From: Euperipatoides rowelli
Taxonomy: Eukaryota > Onychophora > Udeonychophora > Euonychophora > Peripatopsidae
DNA length: 12,557 nucleotides
NCBI GenBank assembly: GCA_003024985.2
Contig: PXIH01S0011691.1
Strand: one strand, 5' to 3'
Shown here: positions 1 to 8,667 of the stretch, piece after piece
Layout of the letters: each line of letters begins with the position of its first letter
Numbering within the stretch: the first letter of the stretch is position 1
Notes under the pieces: generated by a model
Seen by the model: only the letters and a program-made list of their open reading frames with translations
The model's database searches: none
What the model was told of the DNA's origin: nothing
Made by a program: the position numbers and the translations under genes

Positions 1-55
1 GGAGGGAAGCTCTATGAGGAGGATTATGCACAGTCCAACGAAGCTACAACATCTA
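1..55 (+). CDS. SFSWAP: Possible partial SFSWAP exon at the window edge
   Basis: This is a tentative coding exon cut by the left edge. About 45% of bases 1-78 are G or C, clearly more than in the surrounding intron. Frame 1 reads 18 codons (GGKLYEEDYAQSNEATTS) and stops at TGA 61-63. A weak donor (CTA|GTATAT, GT at 56-57) would end the exon at 55 with one base left over, which is the phase exon A requires. The join would read ...TTS-N-FPATVSF. In the family, a variable acidic linker between the second SURP domain and the VSF-IK block lies here, which fits the composition. The much stronger donor CAG|GTATGT (GT at 79-80) is open only in frame 2, which does not match exon A's phase. The segment could instead be an exon of another isoform or not coding at all. 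Confidence 0.35.
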
Positions 56-914
56 GTATATGACACATGCTTGAACAGGTATGTTTATGAATATTGTATA
101 TTTAAAAAACGGTCATAATAAAAACATTTAATAAAAGATTAATGCCAATAATATGAAAAATTAAGAGATATAAAACATGTAGAATTGAACATAAGCTCTT
201 TTGTGAAAACAGTAAATTTAAATGCTCATAAACTAAACAAATTTTTATTGGTTCTAGTGATCATATGAACTCAGCCAACCAACAAAAAAAGGATAAAAAG
301 CTTATTTGAGAAAAAGAACTTGTCGAAAGAGTCTATTTTATTGACTCACAAATATATTTGACATTTTTTGGTTACTAAGGTTCTTAGCTTTAATTAAATA
401 CCAAACATGACAGCTTCCATCGTTGCAAACTTCAGTAGTAAACTTCTAAATTTACCCCTTATTTCATCATTTTTAATAAATTGTAAGGTATAGTCCAAAT
501 AATCTTGTTTTTCTATCATTGTTTAATTTATTCATTGTTTTAGGAAGCTAAAAATATAATCTTGATTTTGATGATGGGAAGAATTTTTACTATTTTCATA
601 CCTGATGGTCCCTTAAAATAGTCAATTTTATTTTCATGAATATTTTAGTTTTTTTTTGTAAATTACTGTTAGTCAAAACTCAATTTTCATTTTTGAGTCT
701 TTAGAAATAATTTACAAGTATATGCTAAATCAAAAATGTGTGTTATTTACATTATATTAAGGTGTGTTAGAATGTAATAAATTGCTAATTTCTTTGTTTT
801 AATGTATTTTAAAACTCGTCAAACAAAATATAAAACAAAACATCATAAAATGAGCCTAATGAAAAAAATAATTAAAAGTAAAGGTACAAAAAAAATATTG
901 GCCTACAGTATGTA

Positions 915-940
915 CAGTGAAATCTCATTACAAAGAGTTC
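915..940 (+). repeat. Solo MITE terminus related to the 3928-4002 palindrome
   Basis: CAGTGAAATCTCATTACAAA and the next six bases match the outer arm of the palindromic MITE at 3928-4002 (CAGTGAAACCTCATTATAAT, read from the right end) at about 20 of 26 positions. No matching opposite arm was found nearby, so it looks like a single degraded end. The preceding TA could be part of a target duplication, but this cannot be shown from one end. Confidence 0.4.
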
Positions 941-1470
941 TGAAACAATCTAATTTGTAACAAAGTCCTCAGCTGAATCTTGGCTAAAAGCCTATATTAA
1001 AAAGTTTTTTTTTAGTCTGTTTATAACTACATTATTTTTAAAGAAAAGGTCCTTTTAGAATGATGACAAAAAAATATTTTACCATATTTCTTTTATACCA
1101 AATTAATGAAATGCTGTATGTAATAATGATTTCTTTGTTAAAATCTAAAATTAGAAACGGTTAATTTTTATTTTTTTTATTTTACAAAAATATATACTGA
1201 TTTTCTTTAACAAACCTTGAGGCAATAAAACATTTGTTATCAATAGGCATGTTCGTTAATAGCTAACTTTTTTAATTAAATTATTTGATACCGAGTAAAA
1301 TGGGGTAATTTGAAACACTTTTGAACTTGAACATAACACAGACTTAATATTTTATTAATAATTTTGATCTAATCACTCACAAAGTATAGGTGGCATAGTA
1401 GTAAGAGCAATGACAATGCAAATAAACATTTTGTGGTGTTGCAAACCTATTGATTAATTTTTTTTATGGG

Positions 1471-1509
1471 TGTTTCAAGTTACCCCACTGAGAGGTGATA
1501 CTTGAAACA
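1471..1509. repeat. Inverted pair of the 17-bp transposon word
   Basis: TGTTTCAAGT (1471-1480) and ACTTGAAACA (1500-1509) form a perfect 10-bp inverted repeat. The left arm continues as TACCCCA, the full form of the word found in the surrounding transposon. A more degraded + copy, TGGGCGACTTAAAACA, follows at 1552-1567. Confidence 0.75.
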
Positions 1510-1568
1510 TCAATCATTTAACATCAGGTTATATGCAAGCTATAAATCTACTGGGCGACTTAAAACAT

Positions 1569-1589
1569 CACTTTTTTTAAAAAAAAGTG
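1569..1589. repeat. CACT(7)A(8)GTG palindrome
   Basis: CAC followed by seven T, eight A and GTG forms a 21-bp near-perfect palindrome with one unmatched base. It lies inside the decayed transposon and has no visible function. Confidence 0.6.
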
Positions 1590-1671
1590 TAAAATAAATG
1601 ATATAAAAAAAGAGGACGGAAATTATTAAATGTATCATTAACCAACTAAAGGTGGGTATATTGCACAGTGC

Positions 1672-2575
1672 CTACATTTCAATTGGAAAGCTGTAACAAC
1701 CCCTTCTTAAAAACAAAGGTTTCATTGTAAATATAATGTCTTTCATATTGACATAGCTAACATCCTCTTCTTGTGGAAATATGTAGATGTTAGAAGCTTT
1801 TGATGACCTCCTCATAAACAAGTATCGATTTGTTCCCCATTAATACTTGAAATTTGGGCTACAAAGTTCTTTGTATTTTTCTTTTTTTTTTTTTGTTCAT
1901 ATTTAAGACACACTAGTATAATGTCCTTAGGTTTAAGCTCAGATTGTTGTTACCTATTTCAGTTTCCTTTAGTGTTCATCCATGTGGTCATCTTCATTGT
2001 CAGACTAACAGAAATTCAATTTACTTCTAGAATCATGAACAGAGTAATGGCCAGATTCATCACTCATCATCAGACATGGGTGCCTTTCTCACCTTGGTTG
2101 GATTATCCAGTAAATATTCCCCTCAGGTTCAGGATGTTTTGATATCAGTTCTGCTTTTTTTTTTTTTGGTATCATTTTCATTTGTTTACCAGCAGTCTAT
2201 TGGTCCTGGTATTAGCAGATGAACCTGCTAAGGGAACTGAAAATCATCTCCGCAAATGCTTTTCCTTGGCTTCACAGAGGCACTTTTTCTTTATTTTTCC
2301 GGTAAGCTACCAGAATTTGATACACCTTGTGGTCCTCGTGTTTCAGAAGTTTCTAACCGCCATAATTCGCCGAGATAGTTTTTTTTAGGGAATCTGTCCA
2401 TGAAGTTTCATTTGCATCCTGGGGAACTCTGGTAGTCACTTTAACACTTTCTCTCTGTCAAGAGGTGCAATTCCAATTACTTCAAATCCTGCTATCAAGT
2501 TTCTTTATGAAGCTCTATTCTCATTTAAATTGTTCATACATTTCTTTAAAAGACGAGGAAAGCAATCTTTACATT
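1672..2575 (-). pseudogene. C-terminal fragment of a pogo/Tigger-type transposase
   Basis: On the minus strand, 2575-2418 reads a block with FPRLLKKCMNNLNENRAS, a stop (2505-2507), then NLIAGFEVIGIAPLDREKVL, a second stop (2436-2438) and LPEFPR. I recognise this as the region after the DDE domain of Tigger/jerky-type transposases, where xNLxxGFxxxGIxPLxxxxVLxxLP is characteristic. Further down, the frame shifts repeatedly and contains acidic, serine-rich pieces (SDNEDDHMDEH). The 3' end (1791-1672) reads YIFPQEEDVSYVNMKDII and closes with RRGCYSFPIEM and a TAG stop, like the tail found in many invertebrate copies. In-frame stops, frameshifts and absence of the DNA-binding and catalytic parts show it is dead. 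The family call rests on remembered motifs. Confidence 0.75.
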
Positions 2576-3927
2576 TGTTTCAAGTTACCCCACATTAGTC
2601 AACTATATATTATTTTTAAATGCAAAATAAATAATTAAGATAACCAGATGTGACTTCCATAATCAATCTTATGATAAGTCAGGTTAGGTATATTAAAGGT
2701 TTCATCAATATCTCCTATATAGTTTAGGCTCTACAACATATGTTTTATAAGCTATGAATTTCATTTTCTATGCTTTGTGTAGTTATATTTATCTAAAAAA
2801 TACTTTATGAATTTCTGTTTAATTGAGATGAACTATCTTCTCTCTGGCATTGCTTAACAAGATGAATAGAAAAAAAAGTGGGGGGAAATGCAACACAAAG
2901 TTGCCACACCCACACAAACAAAATTGTTGGTGAAAATGTTTCAAGTTACCCCAGTGTTTCATGTTACCCTGTTTTTACTTTTCGTTCATCATTAAGCATA
3001 CAAAATGAACTAGACTGCTCGTCATTAGAAAATCTTGTACAATTTATTAATTTTGTTTCAAATTTTCTGACCCTGCTTGAGAGGTGGGTTGCTGCGTGAG
3101 CTTTGGTTTTCGAAATGGCGGACCAAAAAAAGTTCTCATTGCTTCAACCGTGAATTTATTAAAGGAATTAAATTATTTAAAAACTGAGTGATTACCAATA
3201 TCTTAGATGATGGTGTAGTAATATTTTTTCTTTTTAATCATCTGCAATCCTAATCGTGAATTTTACATTCATTTTTTTGGGGGGAAACATCGATTTTAAA
3301 TATCCCGTAAGTAAACACTGCACATTTCCTTACCTGAAAGGATTAATTCAGTAATTTGAATAGTCTTTGATACAAACATTTTTTTTTGGCTCATTTTACT
3401 AACCAGTTAGCATTTCATCTTCACTTGAATCGGAATTATTGTTGCATAAAAGCAGGCTAACTACTTTTATTATGATCGAGTACTTTGCTGCTCAGAAAGG
3501 GCTAACCTTGATCATTTGTAATAAAATTAAATGTTCACGTGACCAGGTACAAAGCAAAGTAATGAAACACATTGAAAAAATCTAATGACTAACATGCTTA
3601 ATACCTTACAAACAAACAGTGATGAGATTAATACAATTTATAACAATTACGGTTTACTTTTGAAATGTGGAGTAATTAGCCATTTATTTCAATGGAATTT
3701 ATTATGACTGAAGTTCTACTAGGTCAACTGTAAAATTTTATATATACTGTATATACGGTAGTATATTATTCAACCAGTTTGTGATAACAGTAGGCTACCA
3801 ATTAATTTGCAATTACAGTAATATATTATTAAATTGCTTTTCATTTTTCATAATTAAACTTAGTCATTGTAATAAAAAATTCTTAAAAAAAAAAAAGATA
3901 AAAATATAGTCTACTTTATTTACTGAA

Positions 3928-4002
3928 CTGTGAACCTCATTATAATGAACCCCAGGAGCCAAACAGTGGGCTCCTGGGATTCATTATAATGAGGTTTCAC
4001 TG
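3928..4002. mobile_element. Palindromic MITE, pogo/Tc1-like ends
   Basis: The left arm (3928-3960) and right arm (3969-4002) are inverted copies of CAGTGAAACCTCATTATAAT continuing to CCCAGGAGCC, with one indel and two mismatches over about 33 bp. The 8-base loop is AAACAGTG. The end sequence, CAGT(G/C)(A/G)AACCTC followed by a TATAA-type core, resembles termini of pogo/Tigger-like elements. A TA follows the right end, but a clean TA on the left is lacking. The short length and high arm identity suggest a foldback derivative. As RNA it would form a long hairpin about 150 bases before exon A. Confidence 0.7.
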
Positions 4003-4017
4003 TATTAGTTATCTGAA

Positions 4018-4044
4018 AGGGATGCACACCCTATGTGCATCCCT
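4018..4044. repeat. Perfect 11-bp stem hairpin
   Basis: AGGGATGCACA (4018-4028) and TGTGCATCCCT (4034-4044) are exact inverted repeats separated by CCCTA. The stem is unusually GC-rich for this intron. No T-run follows immediately and nothing suggests a terminator. It lies 15 bp from the palindromic MITE and about 105 bases before the exon A acceptor. Confidence 0.8.
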
Positions 4045-4149
4045 GAATGTGAAAAATGTGAAAGTAATGTGTGTTTGAATCGAGTGAGAAAAAATAAAGC
4101 AATTTTTTTTAAAAAAAAGAATGATTTTTTAAGAGACATTATCTTTTAG

Positions 4150-4389
4150 ATTTTCCAGCTACCGTGAGTTTTTCAATCAAATCAAAAGAACCCGATTCTA
4201 TGCCATTGGAAAAGAAATGTGCCTTTGCTCTTAATGAAAGCAGTGATTCGGAATCAGAAAAGGCTGACCAATCATCAGAACAAAAAGCTGACCATATTGT
4301 TTCCAGCTCTACTCAAGATCAGCCAGAGATCAAAATCATTGAAGAAAAACCGAAGAAACTTACTCCTCTGGAATTAGAAGCTAAACTAG
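4150..4389 (+). CDS. SFSWAP: SFSWAP exon A: VSFSIK block and acidic linker
   Basis: This internal exon belongs to SFSWAP, a nuclear SR-like protein that regulates alternative splicing. It reads (N)FPATVSFSIKSKEPDSMPLEK, then an acidic, serine-rich stretch (NESSDSESEKADQSSEQ), IKIIEEKPKKLTPLELEAK and L. I recall human SFSWAP having SFAIKAKENDLLPLEK, an acidic serine run, and LTQEELEAK in the same order. The acceptor is TTTTAG|AT (AG 4148-4149); a second AG at 4157-4158 gives a start at 4159 in the same phase. The donor is CTAG|GTAATG (GT 4390-4391), and the exon ends with one base of a split codon. Reading on into the intron hits a stop at 4446-4448. There is no local start codon: GTG 4164 is an ordinary valine. 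The SFSWAP call is strong; the exact 5' boundary is less certain. Confidence 0.9.
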
Positions 4390-4807
4390 GTAATGTTAGA
4401 AAACTCTTCACAGTAGTAATAGATTTCAGAAAAGCCATTGTTAAATGAATCTAACATTTAAGTGATGTAAGAATTACTGTACATGTTAAAAGGCCTAATT
4501 CATTGTAAACTGCTTGTAAGTTGACTTTCAATGTTGGAAATTCAGTTAACAAAATTTAAACTAATTTTTTTTATAAATTAATCATATTGTAATACATATT
4601 AAAACATAAAAATTAACAAACATAATATAAGCTATATATTTTAATATAAATTCTCACCTTAGACTCAGATGTGTTGCTTAGAGTTTGTGTGGGTGAAATT
4701 GGAAGTTTTTTTATTTTTTTATTTCGAAGATAACATATCAAAATTCTCTTACAATCAGCAATACATAGTAAGAAATGTGCCCAAATTACAAACATGAAAG
4801 CCTAGTA

Positions 4808-5231
4808 CATGGGTTCCCAACCTGTGCCCATGGGCACTATGGCGTCTGTCAACCGATTTGTGTCCTACTGCTGTTCGACCACGATACAAAAGCTTGTCCG
4901 CGTTAACTTGGCATCGCCCAGAACCCATCGATTTAAATTGTGAGTAGTTAGGCAAACAGTTTAGGCAGTTGTTTTATTGTAAATCGACCTCTTTAATTCC
5001 ACCTTTTGTACCAAGTTAACGCAGACAAACTTGGAGTGCAATGCATGCAGACGACCAAATTAAGTAGTGGTGGGGTTTGAAATTGTCTAATTACAGGCAA
5101 TACAATCCAGATTCTACCGCATTTTTGACATCTGTGCATATATTTTCTTCATTCCGGAAAATATGAATGGTGCCCACCGCCCTACCCGTATTTTAGAATG
5201 TACTCTAGGGTGAAAAAGGTTGGAACCCTTG
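4808..5231. mobile_element. Non-autonomous hAT element (MITE), 424 bp
   Basis: The element starts CATGGGTTCCCAACC and ends GGTTGGAACCCTTG, whose complement is CAAGGGTTCCAACC. It is flanked by a perfect 8-bp direct duplication GCCTAGTA (4800-4807 and 5232-5239). The 8-bp target duplication and CA(G)GGGTTCCCAACC-type ends are hallmarks of the hAT superfamily. A 14-bp palindrome GTGCCCATGGGCAC (4824-4837) lies inside the left end, and GGTGCCCAC recurs inside the right end. No transposase is encoded. The 13 kb scale of the window and the intact target duplication indicate a simple insertion into intron 2. Confidence 0.93.
4890..5032. repeat. Internal inverted repeat of the hAT element
   Basis: The 22-bp arms at 4890-4911 and 5011-5032 match in inverted orientation at 20 of 22 positions around the core GCGTTAACTTGG. 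A weaker second pair lies inside, CGATTTAAATTG (4929-4940) against TATTGTAAATCG (4974-4985). Both transitions between the arms are C/T, as expected of decay from a once perfect foldback. Confidence 0.8.
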
Positions 5232-5825
5232 GCCTAGTAATTCTTATTTACGATAAGGTATCAAATTTTCCTGTTTGCAAAGTTATCAAACACACTATAA
5301 ATTTTTCTACAATCAGCCATAGAAATCTCAAAGTGGAAATAAATTGAACCTTAGATTGAATAATTGAGATCCTTTTTAACATTTGAACCCACCTATCCTT
5401 TATTAAGCACATACTTAGGTTCACTTTTTAGTCAAAAAAACCTAATAAAATATTTGTTATTAGTAAAATGTCACAAAGTGGAAATAAATCAATTCTAAAA
5501 TTGAACATTAAGATTGTTTTATAAAATTTATAAATGCATAACTTTACTAGGTATTAAATTGCTTTCTATCAATCTGAAAGATTTTTCATTTTACACTATA
5601 GTCTACTATAAAAATTGATTATTGAATGCATATGATCAATAATTCATGAATTACAGTATATTCTATCTATTTCTTTGTATTCTTATTTGTGGTATACTAT
5701 AATTATAAAAAGGTATTATGTTATTTGCATCGACATGTTTGTCCTATTTTGTTAGTTTAGCAAATCGCTAGCTTTTCAAAACCCATCAAAAATGACAACT
5801 GTTAAAAAGATCTTATTAATACTGT

Positions 5826-5984
5826 AAGTGTTAGTAATGCTCTTAAAAACTCACCAAAAATGAAGTCAAGTCTTAAAAGATTACATTGTACGGTATTACA
5901 ATATTGGCTATGGCCAGATTGAGACTTTAATCTACTTGAATTCCTATCATTTTTGATGAGATTTTAAGATCATGATTAACACTT
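5826..5984. repeat. Foldback repeat, about 46-bp imperfect arms
   Basis: The left arm 5826-5871 (AAGTGTTAGTAATGCTCTTA, then CACCAAAAATGA) is the inverted counterpart of 5934-5984 (read in complement AAGTGTTAATCATGATCTTA, then CATCAAAAATGA). Identity is roughly 80% with small indels, and the spacer is about 62 bp. A third piece, CCATCAAAAATGAC, stands just outside at about 5783-5796. It is probably an old MITE; no target duplication was identified. Confidence 0.55.
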
Positions 5985-7554
5985 ATTAATAAATAAAATA
6001 TGTACAGAATTAAAGATCGATTCAATTTCAGCAGAAAGTAAAGTAGGCCAATTTTTGTTCTTTGCTGCTAAAGTTCTCATTAATTTTTACCAGACTTCTT
6101 GATGTAGTAAAATTTATTAAGAGTGTGTCATAAATGCGCATTTACACTAAATACTAATAGATGTTCAGCTCAGTATTTTTTAATAAACAAAACAATATGG
6201 TTTATAATGTATTTATTACATTTTTATAAACCCATCACCTTAAAAAAAATCTGGCCTTGTGTTAGATCTTGTAGAACTTTTCTGTAGTTTAAAGAAATAA
6301 ATTAAATTCTATAATATACTTCTTGAAACTACATTCTCATAAACATGATTACATTAAAAATAAAACATCTGGCATAATAAATTCATAACTCATTTGTTAC
6401 AAAATTTATATCGTCTTCGCTACAAAAGTTAAAAGTGTGAATTGATTTGTTCATCCACCGAATACACAAAAAATTATTGAATCTTTGAAATAAAAGTATA
6501 AAGTTTCTTCTACATCGATTGAAAGTTTATTATGTTCAATCGCTCCATAAGAATGGGCACTTTTAATGTCATACTAACTTAATGTTTAAAACTTAGGAAG
6601 ACTATAATTATATCTCTTTTTAACAAAATGATGTTTGTTAATTACGGTAATTGTATTCTGCTAATTGTATTGATTTTTATTACTTTCTAAACATAAGGTT
6701 GCAATAGTGTTTTTTTTTTTTTTTTTTTTGAAACTAAATGAATTCGGAATATACAGTATGTCTCTTACTAAATTCCAAGCTGATTGTTCTAAATGGAGAC
6801 GTTCATTTTTGTATAAATTTAGTCACTTCATTTTGGTGTGTATATGCATAGATATACAGGTAGATTACAAATGGATCGCCAACTCGCATTTTCAAATCAT
6901 TGTTACATTCTCACTAAAGGGAGTATCAAAGACTTTCTCCAGTCTTCATATAATCATATTAAAATCATATTTTATTCTTCATTTTCAATTTAAAATAGTA
7001 AAACATTGTGCTGTTGTTGAGTGCCATGAACTAAACAGCTGTAATAGAGGTTTAAGTTTTTTTTTTTTTTAAATCACAATGAATGGTAAAATTGATAGCG
7101 GCAATCTTTAATAATAATAAAAAAATCAATTAATACACTTCTCTCTGGCGCTTCTTATCAATTTCTAATATATTTATTATACAATTACTTTATATAAATT
7201 AATCTTAATTACAAGATTACATAAAGAATAATTTTATTAAAAAAAATAAATTACATGATTTACTATAATTAGTTTTGGCTCTACTGCAAAAGTACCCACA
7301 TTCAAAATCAGAATGTCAATACCGTAATTAAAATTCCAACAATTAAAAATACATAATGCTGACAAATTAAAATTCTGAATTAGTATTAGGCTATTATTGA
7401 AAATGCAAAACATGGACAAATTTAAATCTGACCATAATTCATATTACTACAATATTGCCTCAAATTATAAATAAATTAACAATGGTAGTCAAATTAATCA
7501 TTGAGAGATGAAAATGTAAGAATCTTGCAAAATAAAACTTGACATACCGGTAGC

Positions 7555-7690
7555 CTATTATTATTATTGACAATAAAAATGTGACCTATTCAAATTTTAA
7601 ATATTACTATTGATAGGCCACTAGTACTACTGCTATTATGAGAACTACTATTAGTAATAATACTACTGATACACTAGTACTACTCCTATG
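7555..7690. repeat. Degenerate ACT/ATT trinucleotide-rich patch
   Basis: The stretch has many ACT, ATT and AGT triplets in imperfect order, including CACTAGTACTACT twice (about 7620 and 7672). It looks like an eroded microsatellite. AGTAGTAGTAAG near 7872 and CTACTATTACTCC near 7770 are outlying pieces of the same kind. Confidence 0.5.
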
Positions 7691-8667
7691 TAAATAAATA
7701 ATTGATAAACTTGTTAGCCTATATTATGCTAACATAATTGATTCAAAAAGATTAATTAAAACTCTGATGCTACTATTACTCCAATGTCAATAAATAGACT
7801 AATTATTAAATTACACTGTTTAGGGAAATGTAATTTTTTTATATTAAACAAAACATTGAATAGTAGGCTAATAGTAGTAGTAAGCTTATGTGTAATAATT
7901 GTCATAATTTGAATTTTTCCATACCGTATTTTTATATAATAATAATCACATTGTTTTTTTCATGCACTTTTAGCATACTTCCATAATTTGTTTATAAAAG
8001 CATGTGAAATATTGGAATAAAATGTAAAAGTTATTTTCCCATTTTTTGATTTAATATAAATCTTTGTTTCTAAGAGGATCTTTTTGCTTGCTCAGTTGAT
8101 AGTGTTGAAAATATCTTTTTTTTTTAATATTTCAGATTTAGATTTTTTACAGTGCTAGATTTTTCCTGCTTTATATAAAGTTTTCTAAAAAAAAACATTG
8201 ACACTAGAAGTATCAGCTGATTCAAGATGATAAAAAAATTCATATTTTATCTACTCGTCAGTTGTATAAGGTTTAAAATTTAAAAAAAGATAAGCACCAT
8301 CTGCTGTCTACATGATAGGGTCAGGATTCACTTTAAATTAAAAACTAATTGTGCGTGGTTAAATCAGTAATTTTCTTATTTGGTGAGAGAGTAGCTTGCT
8401 AAATTCAATTTTTAATATAACAGCACTAAACTTACCCTCCCTTATTTTGTCATTAGGAGTGAACTAACAGAAAAATTAAATGCAGTAATAGCAAAATAAA
8501 ATTTAATCTGTGTTTATTAAAATAGTTTATTTTTTAATATCCTTTTTTTTTTCCCCTAAAGATTGTTTGTTCACTGGATATGCTTAATCTTTATATGACA
8601 ATGTAAATATTCATGAATTATAAATTACATATATGTCTAAATAACATGTTACCGGTACTCGTTTCAG

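Larger units (their letters stand above)
1301..2971 (-). mobile_element. Decayed pogo/Tigger-like DNA transposon
   Basis: A minus-strand transposase remnant (1672-2575) is enclosed by inverted copies of a 17-bp word. The left copy is TGGGGTAATTTGAAACA (1301-1317). Reverse-oriented copies stand at 1471-1487, 2576-2592, 2937-2953 and 2955-2971. The outermost pair extends to AGTAAAA..GGGTAA..TGAAACAC on both sides, as expected of terminal inverted repeats. The transposase N-terminus and catalytic domain are missing. The homology begins right at the 2576-2592 copy, suggesting an internal deletion or nested insertions. The exact boundaries and target duplication could not be fixed. Confidence 0.6.
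56..4149 (+). other. Intron 1 of SFSWAP (repeat-rich)
   Basis: The intron runs from the weak donor at 56, or the strong one at 79, to the acceptor AG at 4148-4149. The part 79-1290 is AT-rich and holds no gene that I can see, only a short relative of the palindromic MITE at 915-940. The span 1301-2971 is a decayed pogo/Tigger-like transposon. From 2972 to 3927 I see nothing recognisable apart from a short GC-richer patch near 3090-3150. The last 230 bases hold a palindromic MITE, a perfect hairpin and the T-rich tract before exon A. Confidence 0.6.
4390..8667 (+). other. Intron 2 of SFSWAP (4278 bp)
   Basis: The intron starts GTAATG and ends TACTCGTTTCAG. It contains the hAT MITE (4808-5231), a foldback repeat (5826-5984), a stretch between T-tracts (6708-7070) that is open on + but not recognised, and a degenerate ACT/ATT-rich patch (7555-7690). 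I see nothing else in 5240-5820, 5990-6700, 7075-7550 and 7700-8600. The polypyrimidine tract before the acceptor is short and broken by ACCGGTA. A better T-rich tract lies about 120 bases upstream (8537-8556). Confidence 0.85.

Noticed and set aside
1921-2388. Two + strand open frames of 73 and 68 codons
   Set aside because: They lie opposite the minus-strand transposase remnant, which has real family motifs; the + frames are shadows.
3112-3150. ATGGCGGACC and a short 11-codon frame in a GC-richer patch, a possible gene start
   Set aside because: The frame closes after 11 codons, there is no donor in a useful place and no protein similarity; more likely transposon-derived.
4755-4955. Minus-strand open frame of 66 codons
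   Set aside because: It spans the edge of the hAT MITE, so it is half flank and half non-coding element.
4742-5320. Similar AATTxTCTxTACAATCAGC strings on both sides of the hAT element (near 4750 and 5308)
   Set aside because: Only about 10 bases match exactly and the rest is loose. The real target duplication is GCCTAGTA, so this is probably chance or a very old duplication.
5334-5489. Direct repeat AAAGTGGAAATAAAT (about 5330 and 5475)
   Set aside because: Only about 15 bases match and the flanks do not align; not enough to call a duplicated element.
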